Of a DNA stretch of 64,000 nt, positions 42,987 to 50,974 are shown one piece after another. Made by a program: the position numbers and the translations under genes. The notes beneath the pieces are model-generated. The model was not told where the DNA came from, did not search any database, and saw only the letters and a program-made list of their open reading frames with translations. Position 1 is the first letter of the stretch. Each line of letters begins with the position of its first letter. Origin of the DNA: Heterorhizobium halophytocola (GTDB lineage Bacteria > Pseudomonadota > Alphaproteobacteria > Rhizobiales > Rhizobiaceae); NCBI RefSeq assembly GCF_017873095.1, contig NZ_JAGGJU010000002.1, positions 372,001 to 436,000 of the forward strand. The letters run 5' to 3'.

Positions 42987-44306
42987 ATGATGACCTGGTT
43001 CTTCCCCTTCGCCTTTCTGGTCGGCGCCATTCTCGTCTTCATGGGGCTCGGCCTGCCGGTCGCCTTTGCGTTCTTCGTCACCAACATCCTCGGCATGTAT
43101 CTGTTCTTCGGCGGCACGACCGGCGTCATCCAGATGGTCGCCAATTTCTCCGACGCCGTCTCGACCTATGCGCTGGCGCCGCTGCCGATGTTCCTCGTCA
43201 TGGGCAGCCTCTATTTCCGCTCCGGTCTCGGCGAGCGGGTGATCTACGCGCTGGATCTGGCGATCGGCAATCTGAAGGGCCGGCTCTCCTATGTCGTGCT
43301 GGCCGCCGGCGCGGTCTTTGCGGCACTCTCCGGTTCGTCGCTTGCCAATGCCGGCATGATGGGCTCGCTGATGGCGCCGGAAATGCTGAAGCGCAATTAC
43401 AAACCGCATATGGCTTTCGGCCCGATTCTCGGCGCCGGCAGCCTCGCGGTCGTCATTCCTCCGTCCTCGCTCGGCGTGCTCCTGGGCTCGCTGGCGCAGA
43501 TCGATGTCGGCGCACTGCTGATCGCCGGCGTGGTCCCCGGTCTCGTGCTCTTTGTGATGTACTGCGCGCTGATCTTCGTGCAGACGACGATCGACCCTGA
43601 GGCCGCCCCGCAATACGAGGTCGTCCAGACCTCGGGCATGGTCAAGCTGAAGGCGGTGCTGTTCAACATCATCCCGATGAGCGTGCTGGTGTTCATGGTG
43701 GTCGGTACCATCATTCTCGGCATCGCCACGCCGACGGAATCGGCAGCACTCGGCTGTGCCGGCGTCGCGGCCCTGCTGATCGTCTACCGCAAGTTCTCCT
43801 GGGCGGTCGTTTGGAAGTCGCTGGACGACGCGGTCAAGGTCACCGGCATGACCTTCCTGATCATCTCGGCGTCTACCACCTTCTCCCAGGTCTTCGCCTT
43901 CTCCGGTGCCTCCAACGGCTTCATCCAGTTCATCACCGGCTTCGACATGGGCCCCTACGGTATCCTCCTGATGATGATCGTGGTGATCCTGGTGCTCGGC
44001 ATGTTCATGGACCAGGTGTCGATGATGCTGATCACCCTGCCGCTGTTCATGCCGATCGCCGCGCAATACGGCTTCGAGAATGTCTGGTTCGGCCTGCTGC
44101 TGCTGCTCGCCTACGAGGTCGGCTTCACCACGCCGCCCTTCGGCATGCTGCTCTTCGTCATGTTGGGCGTGGCGCCGAAGGGCACCTCGCTGAAGACCAT
44201 GGCGCTTGCAGCCGCCCCCTATATCGGTCTGACCCTGTTCACGATCCTGCTGATCGTGATCTTCCCGCAGCTGGCGCTCTTCCTGCCAAGCCTGATCCAG
44301 CGATGA
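42987..44306 (+). CDS. TRAP transporter large membrane subunit (DctM family)
   Basis: A 439-residue permease with about twelve helices. PLPMFLVMGSLYFRSGL, AALSGSSLANAGMMGSLMAP and VVIPPSSLGVLLG are DctM signatures; MDQVSMMLITLPLFMPIA lies in the second half. GGAAGGA lies about 8 bases before the ATG at 42987. With DctP and DctQ it imports a carboxylate driven by a cation gradient. Confidence 0.93.
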   Translation: MMTWFFPFAFLVGAILVFMGLGLPVAFAFFVTNILGMYLFFGGTTGVIQMVANFSDAVSTYALAPLPMFLVMGSLYFRSGLGERVIYALDLAIGNLKGRLSYVVLAAGAVFAALSGSSLANAGMMGSLMAPEMLKRNYKPHMAFGPILGAGSLAVVIPPSSLGVLLGSLAQIDVGALLIAGVVPGLVLFVMYCALIFVQTTIDPEAAPQYEVVQTSGMVKLKAVLFNIIPMSVLVFMVVGTIILGIATPTESAALGCAGVAALLIVYRKFSWAVVWKSLDDAVKVTGMTFLIISASTTFSQVFAFSGASNGFIQFITGFDMGPYGILLMMIVVILVLGMFMDQVSMMLITLPLFMPIAAQYGFENVWFGLLLLLAYEVGFTTPPFGMLLFVMLGVAPKGTSLKTMALAAAPYIGLTLFTILLIVIFPQLALFLPSLIQR

Positions 44307-44316
44307 AGGAGAGGCC

Positions 44317-45024
44317 ATGTTTGCCTATATCGTCTTCTACGGGAACCAGAACGGCACTACGCTTGCGGCGGGTCCCGACGATCTGGCCCAGCTGCGCGAC
44401 ATCATTGCCCGCACGCCGGGCCTGTCGTCCGGGCTGATCTTCACGCCGGAGACGGCGGAAGACCTGTTCAATCATGACGGCGCCTCGCCGCCGCTTGGCG
44501 TTCAGCTGCATTTCGAGACGCTGGACGAACTGGAGACGGCAGTGGGACCTACGGGCCACCTGCAGGCACTGTCGTCTCCGGGCGTCCTGTCGGGGCTGAA
44601 GGGTGCGAAAGTCACGCAGCAGGCCATGGTGGTGCGGCCCTATCCGGTCGACGATCCGATGCTGCGCACGTCCGAAGGAGCCTTGCCCTGCTCCTATGTC
44701 GTCCACTATCCGGGACCGGCCGAGGACATCAACGCCTGGCTCAGCCATTATATCGCCGGGCATCCTCCGATCATGCGAAAGTTCCCCGCGATACGCTCGA
44801 TCGAGATCCTCAGCCGCGTCGACTGGTGCGGCGGCATTGACGCCGAACGCGTCGCCCATATCCAGCGCAATCGCATCGTCTTCGACAGTGCGGCGGCGCT
44901 GGAAGCGGCGCTGCAGTCGCCGGTGCGCCATGAAATGCGGGCCGATTTCCACACCTTCCCGCCCTTCGAGGGCGGAAATTTCCACTACCCGATGGCAACC
45001 GAGACGGTCCTGCCGGCCGGCTGA
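44317..45024 (+). CDS. duplicated EthD-like (dimeric alpha-beta barrel) protein
   Basis: A 235-residue protein of unknown function. It seems to contain two ferredoxin-like repeats: residues 1-110 (YIVFYGNQ..., then LGVQLHFETLDELETAVG) and 115-235 (YVVHYPGPAEDINAWLSHYI..., then NRIVFDSAAALEAALQS). Each half resembles EthD/Dabb domains, so the duplicated chain could form the barrel alone. GGAGAGG precedes the ATG. It follows the TRAP genes by 10 bases and is probably in that operon. Such folds often serve as small monooxygenases, isomerases or accessory proteins in aromatic catabolism. Confidence 0.7.
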   Translation: MFAYIVFYGNQNGTTLAAGPDDLAQLRDIIARTPGLSSGLIFTPETAEDLFNHDGASPPLGVQLHFETLDELETAVGPTGHLQALSSPGVLSGLKGAKVTQQAMVVRPYPVDDPMLRTSEGALPCSYVVHYPGPAEDINAWLSHYIAGHPPIMRKFPAIRSIEILSRVDWCGGIDAERVAHIQRNRIVFDSAAALEAALQSPVRHEMRADFHTFPPFEGGNFHYPMATETVLPAG

Positions 45025-45033
45025 GGCCGGCAG
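45010..45033. terminator. bidirectional hairpin overlapping a stop codon
   Basis: Perfect 9-base arms CTGCCGGCC and GGCCGGCAG around GGCTGA, whose TGA is the stop of the EthD-like gene. It lies between convergent genes ending at 45024 and 45052. Confidence 0.6.
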
Positions 45034-45051
45034 GCAGGGATCTTTCAGGTT

Positions 45052-45981
45052 TCAGATCTCGAGGATCAGGCGGCCGCGGGTGACCCGGCCGTCTTCCATC
45101 ATCCGCTGCGCTTCGGCCGCCCTTTCGAGCGGCAGGACATCTGCGATCTGCGGGCGGATCACGCCGTCGGCTGACAGCGCCATGATGGACGAGACGGCGC
45201 CTGCATTGTCGCTGATCATCGCACGGGTCACGGTGACGCCGAACACCGCGCCGCGATCGGCAATCGGCAGGGCGGTCAGCCAGACCAGATGGCCGCCGGG
45301 CTTCAGTACCCGGTAGGAGCGGTCATGCACCTCGCCGCCCATCAGGTCGAAGACGACGTCCTGCTGTTGCAGTTCGGTGAAATCCTCACGGTCATAGGCA
45401 ATCGCCTTGCCGGCACCGAGCGAGCGCACGTAGTCGACATTGGTCGAGCGGCAGGTGGCGGTCACCTCGGCGCCAAGATGGCGGCAGAGCTGGACAAGGA
45501 TGCCGCCGACAGCGCCGGAACCGCCATGCACGAGAACCTTCTGGCCCGGCTTCACGTCGGCGGTGACGACGGCCGAGATCCAGGCCGACAGGCCGGCATT
45601 GATGATCGCGGCACCCTGCTGCATCGACAGCGCGTCGGGCAGGAGCACGACCAGCGCCTCGGCGCTTGCGATCCTCTGCGCATAAGTGCCGGCCGACGGC
45701 ATGGGCGGCGCCATGACGCAGACCCGGTCGCCCGGCTTGAACCGCGTTACCCCTTCGCCGCAACCGACGACCGTTCCCGTGCCGTCACGGCCGGGGATCT
45801 TCGGAAAGTGCGGGGTGAAATGCGCCGAAAGCTCGCCGGCCCTGAGCTTCCAGTCGAGCGGTGCGACACTTGCCGCTTCCAGTGCCACGAGCACCTCGCC
45901 TTCGGCCGGTTCCGGATCGGGCAGGTCGCCGAACTGCAGCACGTCCGGCCCGCCATAGGACTCGTAGAAGCAGGCCCTCAT
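45052..45981 (-). CDS. NADPH:quinone oxidoreductase-like protein (zinc-independent MDR family)
   Basis: A 309-residue medium-chain dehydrogenase/reductase without zinc ligands. PGRDGTGTVVGCGEGV and the nucleotide-binding VLVHGGSGAVGGILVQL are typical of quinone oxidoreductases and enoyl reductases. It is last in a minus-strand unit after the HpcH aldolase and hydroxyacid dehydrogenase genes, 4 bases from the latter. It probably reduces an activated double bond or quinone-like intermediate. Confidence 0.88.
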   Translation of the reverse strand: MRACFYESYGGPDVLQFGDLPDPEPAEGEVLVALEAASVAPLDWKLRAGELSAHFTPHFPKIPGRDGTGTVVGCGEGVTRFKPGDRVCVMAPPMPSAGTYAQRIASAEALVVLLPDALSMQQGAAIINAGLSAWISAVVTADVKPGQKVLVHGGSGAVGGILVQLCRHLGAEVTATCRSTNVDYVRSLGAGKAIAYDREDFTELQQQDVVFDLMGGEVHDRSYRVLKPGGHLVWLTALPIADRGAVFGVTVTRAMISDNAGAVSSIMALSADGVIRPQIADVLPLERAAEAQRMMEDGRVTRGRLILEI

Positions 45982-45985
45982 CGGC

Positions 45986-46951
45986 TCAGTCCTTCAGGTT
46001 GACGGGGTAAACAGGCTTTTCACCCTTCAGCACGGCGGTGACGTCGGCAAAGACCTTGGAGCGCACCTCGGCATAGGACTGAGTGGAATAATGAGCGGCA
46101 TGCGGCGACAGCAGAAGGTTGTCGATCGCCAGCAGCGGATTGTCCGGCTTTGGCGGTTCGTCGGCCAGCGTATCAAGACCTGCTGCCGACAACCTGCCGC
46201 TTTTCAGCGCTTCCGCCAGGGCAGCCTCATCGATCAGCCCGCCGCGCGAGACATTGATCAGCACAGCACCCGGTTTCATCCGGGCAATCCGCTCGGCCGA
46301 GACGATGTTCTTCGTCTCCTCGGTAAAGGGGATATGCAGCGAGACGATATCGGCGGTCGCAAACAGCGTGTCGAGATCGACGGCGCGGGCGCCCGCAGCC
46401 TCGACCCGCTCTGCCGGCAGGAAGGGATCATAGGCGATGATCTGGTAGCCGAAGGCGGACGCCTTCTTCGCCGTCAGCCGGCCGATCTGGCCGAAGCCGA
46501 TCAGGCCGAGCGTCTGGCGATCGGGCCGCGTTATGCCGTCGCCATCGGCAAGCGCTTTCCAGCGGCCGCCGCGCACGGCGGTGTCGAACAGCTTCAGCCG
46601 GCGCTGTAGGGCAAGGATCATCGCCAGCGCGTGGGTCGAGACTTCGTCGATATTGCTGTCGGGCACATAGGTCACCTGCACGCCGGCCTTGGTGCAGGCC
46701 TCGACATCGATGGTGTCCAGCCCGACGCCGAAGCGGCCGATGACCTTGAGTTTCGGCAGGGCGGCCAGCACGCGCGCGGTGATCGGTTCGCGCAGCACCA
46801 TCAGCGCGTCGGCATCCTGGCATTCGGCGATCAGTTCGTCTTCGGTAAGCAGCGTCTTTTCGAGGAAGGTGACGTCCATGCCCTCGAGATAGGCGCGCTG
46901 CTCGTCCTCGACGGTCAGCATGCCGTCGGTCTTGATGATGGTCATCGTCAT
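45986..46951 (-). CDS. D-isomer-specific 2-hydroxyacid dehydrogenase
   Basis: A 321-residue NAD(P)-dependent dehydrogenase. The Rossmann motif GLIGFGQIGR is near residues 143-152, with the catalytic Arg (NVSRGGLIDE), Glu (DEPP) and His (PHAAHYS) all in place. GGAAAGG lies 7 bases before the ATG at 46951. It would interconvert a 2-oxoacid and D-2-hydroxyacid, in keeping with the aldolase encoded 13 bases upstream, which would yield a 2-oxoacid such as pyruvate or similar. Confidence 0.9.
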   Translation of the reverse strand: MTMTIIKTDGMLTVEDEQRAYLEGMDVTFLEKTLLTEDELIAECQDADALMVLREPITARVLAALPKLKVIGRFGVGLDTIDVEACTKAGVQVTYVPDSNIDEVSTHALAMILALQRRLKLFDTAVRGGRWKALADGDGITRPDRQTLGLIGFGQIGRLTAKKASAFGYQIIAYDPFLPAERVEAAGARAVDLDTLFATADIVSLHIPFTEETKNIVSAERIARMKPGAVLINVSRGGLIDEAALAEALKSGRLSAAGLDTLADEPPKPDNPLLAIDNLLLSPHAAHYSTQSYAEVRSKVFADVTAVLKGEKPVYPVNLKD

Positions 46952-46964
46952 GGCGGGGCCTTTC

Positions 46965-47723
46965 CTATTCTGCAGCGCGTGCGGCGGCGATGCCGGCAGC
47001 GAGGCTGGCGCCGAGGAACATCGTGTCGGAGGCCAGCATGTAGAAACTGATGCCGGCCTTCGACCATTTGCCCACGTCATCGGCCGAAGGGCGGAAGATG
47101 CCGACGGCCTTGCCGGCGGCACGCGCGGTGCTGGTGATTGTCTCGATCGCCGCATTCAGCTTGTCGGCGCCGGCCGGTCCCATGGCATCGATCGAGACGG
47201 AGAGATCGCCGGGGCCGATGAAGATCACGTCGACACCCTCGACCTTGACGATTTCGTCGATATTGGCGAGCCCTTCTGCGGTCTCCACCTGAATGGCCAG
47301 CACCAGCGTTTCATTGGCCGATTTCAGGTAGTCGGGAATGCGGTAGCCATAGGCGGCCGCGCGGCCCGGGCCGACGCCGCGCTCGCCGACCGGCGGGTAG
47401 CGGGTGGCCATGACGGCGGCCTTCGCCTGCGCGGCAGTCGAGATGCGCGGCACCAGAACGCCGGCGGCCCCTGCATCCAGAACCGAGGCAATCCATTCCG
47501 GCGTATGGCCGGGCACGCGCACCATGGCGGGCACCTGGTGCACGTCGGCGGCGCGGATCAGGTCCTCGATCCGCTCGCGACCGATCTGCGAATGCTCCCA
47601 GTCGATGCAGAGAAAATCGAGGCCGGCTGCCGCCGTGACCTCGATCGCCACCGGATGCGGGATCGCCGCGAATGTCCCGACAACGTGCTTGAATTCAATG
47701 CATTTTTGACGAAAGCCGGTCAT
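46965..47723 (-). CDS. HpcH/HpaI-family class II aldolase
   Basis: A 252-residue TIM-barrel lyase. DFLCIDWEHSQIGRERIEDL, AGAAGVLVPRISTAAQAKA, and the metal ligands in IQVETAEGLANIDEI (Glu) and IFIGPGDLSVSI (Asp) are family marks. These enzymes split 4-hydroxy-2-oxoacids into pyruvate and an aldehyde with a divalent metal. First gene of the minus-strand unit; operator copy E lies 63 bases upstream. Confidence 0.9.
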   Translation of the reverse strand: MTGFRQKCIEFKHVVGTFAAIPHPVAIEVTAAAGLDFLCIDWEHSQIGRERIEDLIRAADVHQVPAMVRVPGHTPEWIASVLDAGAAGVLVPRISTAAQAKAAVMATRYPPVGERGVGPGRAAAYGYRIPDYLKSANETLVLAIQVETAEGLANIDEIVKVEGVDVIFIGPGDLSVSIDAMGPAGADKLNAAIETITSTARAAGKAVGIFRPSADDVGKWSKAGISFYMLASDTMFLGASLAAGIAAARAAE

Positions 47724-47785
47724 GGGGAATCCTCAAGGTTGTTGGCGGGCGTGATGAAGGCGGGGCGCGGCTCTGCGTCGCCGGT

Positions 47786-47813
47786 CGAGAAATTTTAAGC
47801 ATAAAATATATTG
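47786..47813. promoter_or_regulatory. copy E of the shared 28-base operator
   Basis: On the minus strand it reads CAATATATTTTA, three bases, then TTAAAATTTCTCG, matching copy C at 21 of 28 positions. It precedes the aldolase start at 47723 by 63 bases and follows the LysR stop. Confidence 0.65.
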
Positions 47814-47860
47814 CGCTGGCAAGCCGGTTCGACAATGCAGCCCTTCGGCCCGTCCGCGCA

Positions 47861-48742
47861 TCAGGCGCGATCGGGCAATAGCGCGATGAAGCGTTCGAGC
47901 GGAGGGCTCGATAGGCTGCGGGCATGGACGAGACAGAGATCGAGGCCGACATCGAGGTCCTCGACCGGCCGGAAGGCGATGCCGTCGGGCGGGCGCCAGC
48001 GCTGGCAGGAATTGACGAAGGCAAGCCCCGCCCCGGCATGTACCAGCGCCAGCATGTCGGCCTCGGAATGCATCTGCGCGACCTCTTGCCCGGCAAAACC
48101 GGCTGTTGCCAGCGCGCCGGCCAGATCGTCGAAATAGCGCGGGCTTTCGGCGCGCTGAAAACCGATGAATGCGCGGCCCGCAAGGTCGGCCAGACGGATC
48201 GACGCCGCTGCGGCGAGCGGATCGTCTGCCGGCAGCGCGAGCATGACCGGGTGGCGCTCAAGCGGGATGGATATAAGGCCGGGATCCTCGGGCGGATTGT
48301 AGAGAATGCCGCCGTCGAGCCGCTGTTCGCGCAAGGCCTGCAACTGCGCCCCCGATGACAGCGAGGAAAGCGCAAGCGCCACCCCCGGCACCTCGGCGCG
48401 GAAGCTGCGGATCGCATCCGGCACGATGCCATGCCATGCCGCCACCTCGATGAAGCCGAGGCGCAGCGTGCCGGCGGTTCCGGCCGCAGCCGCTCTGGTT
48501 TCGGTCACCGCCCGGTCAAGCGCGCCGGCCAGTTGGCGGCAGTGACCGAGCAGCACATGGCCCGCCGCCGTCAGCCGGACGCCGCGCGGCAGACGCTCGA
48601 ACAATGCGAGGCCGAGCTCGTCTTCCAGCAGCCGGACCTGCCGGCTGAGCGCCGGCTGGGCGATGCCAAGCCTTGCCGAAGCGCGGCCGAAATGCTCGGC
48701 CTCGGCAATCGCCCTGAAATAGTGAAGTTGTCTCAGTTCCAT
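47861..48742 (-). CDS. LysR-family transcriptional regulator
   Basis: A 293-residue regulator. The winged helix-turn-helix (residues 1-60, FGRASARLGIAQPALSRQVR) leads to a two-lobed effector domain that resembles CbnR/CatR-type regulators of aromatic catabolism. It is divergent from the ligase gene at 48851; the 108-base gap contains operator copy F, the normal position of a LysR-controlled promoter. A muconate-like or aromatic acid effector is likely but unproven. Confidence 0.92.
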   Translation of the reverse strand: MELRQLHYFRAIAEAEHFGRASARLGIAQPALSRQVRLLEDELGLALFERLPRGVRLTAAGHVLLGHCRQLAGALDRAVTETRAAAAGTAGTLRLGFIEVAAWHGIVPDAIRSFRAEVPGVALALSSLSSGAQLQALREQRLDGGILYNPPEDPGLISIPLERHPVMLALPADDPLAAAASIRLADLAGRAFIGFQRAESPRYFDDLAGALATAGFAGQEVAQMHSEADMLALVHAGAGLAFVNSCQRWRPPDGIAFRPVEDLDVGLDLCLVHARSLSSPPLERFIALLPDRA

Positions 48743-48806
48743 GCCAATCGATAGCAGTTTGCGATCGGTTTGCCAGCGAAATTGAATTGGAAATGCCGGC
48801 TTGCGG

Positions 48807-48834
48807 CAAGATAGTTTATGTTTAAAGTAAATCC
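48807..48834. promoter_or_regulatory. copy F of the shared 28-base operator
   Basis: CAAGATAGTTTATG followed by TTTAAAGTAAATCC matches copy C at 20 of 28 positions. It lies between divergent LysR (start 48742) and ligase (start 48851) and overlaps an ATG at 48818 that would otherwise be taken as the ligase start. Confidence 0.65.
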
Positions 48835-48850
48835 GGAAAGGGGAACTGCA

Positions 48851-50497
48851 TTGGCTCCATCGTCACCCTACAGCGCCTTGCGGCAGAAGGCTCTGGCCCG
48901 ACCGGACCTGCCGTTGCTGCTGGCGCCGGCAAGTGCGGCGCTGCCTTATGCGCCGGACGGTTTCCGCTTCAGCTATGGCGCGATCCACGATGCCTGTCTT
49001 GCCCTTCGCGACCGCTTCGCCGCTGCCGGCTACACGGCCGGCGACCGCGTGGCGCTGCTTTTGGAAAACCGCCCGGAGTTTTTCGTTCACTGGCTGGCGT
49101 TGAACGCCCTCGGCGTCTCGATCGTGCCGATCAATCCCGACATGCGCGCCGAGGAACTGCGCTTCCAGCTCGAGGTGTCCGGGGCGCGTCTCGTGGTGGC
49201 ACTGGCCGAGCACGACGCGCTGGTTACGGGCGGCCTGACCGCAGATGCCGTGGCGGTCCATCCGGGCGATCCCCTGCCACAGGCGGCGCCGCAAATGCTG
49301 GCCGGGACGACGGCCGGCGATCCGGATTGCGAATGCGCGCTTCTCTTTACCTCCGGCAGCAGCGGCAAGCCCAAGGCCTGCATCCTCTCCAACCGCTATT
49401 TCATGACGCTTGCCGACTGGTACGTCACCCAGGGCGGCATTGCCGAAATGGGCGAGGACTGCGAGATCGCGCTGACGCCGCTTCCCTTCTTCCACATGAA
49501 CGCGCTCGGCTGCACGGCCGTTGGCATGATGGTCAAGGGCGGCGCAATCGTTCCGCTCGACCGCTTTTCCGCCCGGCGCTGGTGGGCAACTGTCGCCGAC
49601 AGTGGCGCCACCATCGTCCATTGCCTCGGCGTCATCCCGGCGATCCTGCTGCAATTGCCCGAGGATCCGGCCGAGCGTCTTCACAAGGCCCGTTTCGCGC
49701 TCGGACCCGGCGTCGATGCCCGCCACAAGCAGGTGTTCGAGGCCCGCTATGGCCTGCCGATCGTGGAAGCCTGGGCGATGACGGAGACCGGTGGCGCGGC
49801 CGTCACCACGACAGCACGCGACGATTACGAGGCCGGCCGGCGATGCATCGGCCGTGCCCGTGACAGCATGGACTACCGGATCGTCGATGATGCCGGCCAG
49901 GACGTGCCGCTCGGCGAACCCGGCGAGCTTCTGGTCCGTGCGAAGGGCGACGATCCGCGCCGGGGTTTCTTCTCCGGCTATCTCGGCGATCCCACGGCCA
50001 CCGAAGAGGCCTGGGCCGGTGGCTGGTTCCACACCGGCGATCTGGTCCATGGCGATCAGGGCGGGCTTCTCTATTTCTTCGACCGCAAGAAGAGTGTCGT
50101 GCGCCGCTCCGGCGAGAACATCGCCGTGCTGGAGGTCGAGGCGGTGCTCAACCGCGATCCGGCGATCGAGGCGGTCGCCGTGGCTCCGGCGCCGGATGAC
50201 CTGCGCGGCGAGGAGGTGTTCGCCTTCGTCGTGCTTTCCGGCGAGGCGAGAACCAGGGATCGCGACACGCTTGCCGGTGAAATCCTGCAGCAGGCGGCGC
50301 AGTCGCTCTCCTATCACAAGCTTCCGGGCTACATCGCCTTTATCGATGCACTGCCGGTCGGCTCTACCCAGAAGCTGCAACGTGGCGTGCTGAAATCCGA
50401 GGCCGCGCGGCTGCTGACGGAGGGCGGCATGCTCGACCTGCGGCAAGATAAGGCGGCGATCCGCAAGGCGGACAAGCCGGCAGCAGCCGGGGGCTGA
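48851..50497 (+). CDS. ATP-dependent acyl-CoA ligase (AMP-forming), paralogue 2, TTG start
   Basis: A 548-residue adenylate-forming ligase: P-loop LFTSGSSGKPKAC, AWAMTETGGAAV, HTGDLVHGDQGGLLYFFDRKK, C-terminal Lys in VGSTQKLQRG. I chose the TTG at 48851 because GGAAAGGGGA (48834-48843) is ideally spaced for it, because it gives exactly the length of paralogue 1, and because the upstream ATG at 48818 falls within operator copy F. It leads a plus-strand unit with Ohr, the thiolase-fold protein, the DUF35-SDR fusion, the cyclase and the racemase-fold protein. Confidence 0.87.
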   Translation: MAPSSPYSALRQKALARPDLPLLLAPASAALPYAPDGFRFSYGAIHDACLALRDRFAAAGYTAGDRVALLLENRPEFFVHWLALNALGVSIVPINPDMRAEELRFQLEVSGARLVVALAEHDALVTGGLTADAVAVHPGDPLPQAAPQMLAGTTAGDPDCECALLFTSGSSGKPKACILSNRYFMTLADWYVTQGGIAEMGEDCEIALTPLPFFHMNALGCTAVGMMVKGGAIVPLDRFSARRWWATVADSGATIVHCLGVIPAILLQLPEDPAERLHKARFALGPGVDARHKQVFEARYGLPIVEAWAMTETGGAAVTTTARDDYEAGRRCIGRARDSMDYRIVDDAGQDVPLGEPGELLVRAKGDDPRRGFFSGYLGDPTATEEAWAGGWFHTGDLVHGDQGGLLYFFDRKKSVVRRSGENIAVLEVEAVLNRDPAIEAVAVAPAPDDLRGEEVFAFVVLSGEARTRDRDTLAGEILQQAAQSLSYHKLPGYIAFIDALPVGSTQKLQRGVLKSEAARLLTEGGMLDLRQDKAAIRKADKPAAAGG

Positions 50498-50539
50498 CGC
50501 TACCATGACAGATCAAGACACAATGATGGAGACAGGCCG

Positions 50540-50965
50540 ATGACGCCGGAAAAGATCCTCTACGAAGCCGAAATGAAGGCCCATGGCGGCCGCGACGGAA
50601 AGGCGGAAAGCCCCGACGGCAGCATTTCCTTGTCGCTCAGCGTGCCCAAGGGGCTCGGTGGCCCGGGCGGCGAGGGCACCAATCCCGAACAGCTGTTTGC
50701 CGCCGGCTATGCGGCCTGCTTTTTGGGTTCCGTCAAGCTGGTCGCCCGCACCTCCAAGGTGCCGCTGACCGACGAGGCCAGCGTCACGGCCAAGGTCGGG
50801 ATCGGCCCTGTACCGGTCGGCTATGCGCTGGCGGTGGAACTCACCGTGTCGCTGCCGGGGGTAGAGCGCGCCACGGCGGAAGAAATCGTGGCCGGCGCCC
50901 ATGAACGCTGCCCCTATTCGAATGCCACGCGCGGGAATGTCGACGTCAAGCTGACGGTCGCTTAA
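50540..50965 (+). CDS. OsmC/Ohr-family peroxiredoxin (organic hydroperoxide reductase)
   Basis: A 141-residue protein with both catalytic Cys of the Ohr subfamily: FAAGYAACFLGS and HERCPYSNATRGN. Ohr reduces organic hydroperoxides using lipoyl-type thiols. Lying between the ligase and the thiolase-fold gene, it may remove peroxide by-products of the flavin monooxygenase step. No OhrR regulator is adjacent, unlike the usual genetic setting, which suggests it was recruited to the catabolic unit. Confidence 0.88.
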   Translation: MTPEKILYEAEMKAHGGRDGKAESPDGSISLSLSVPKGLGGPGGEGTNPEQLFAAGYAACFLGSVKLVARTSKVPLTDEASVTAKVGIGPVPVGYALAVELTVSLPGVERATAEEIVAGAHERCPYSNATRGNVDVKLTVA

Positions 50966-50974
50966 GGTAGAGGG

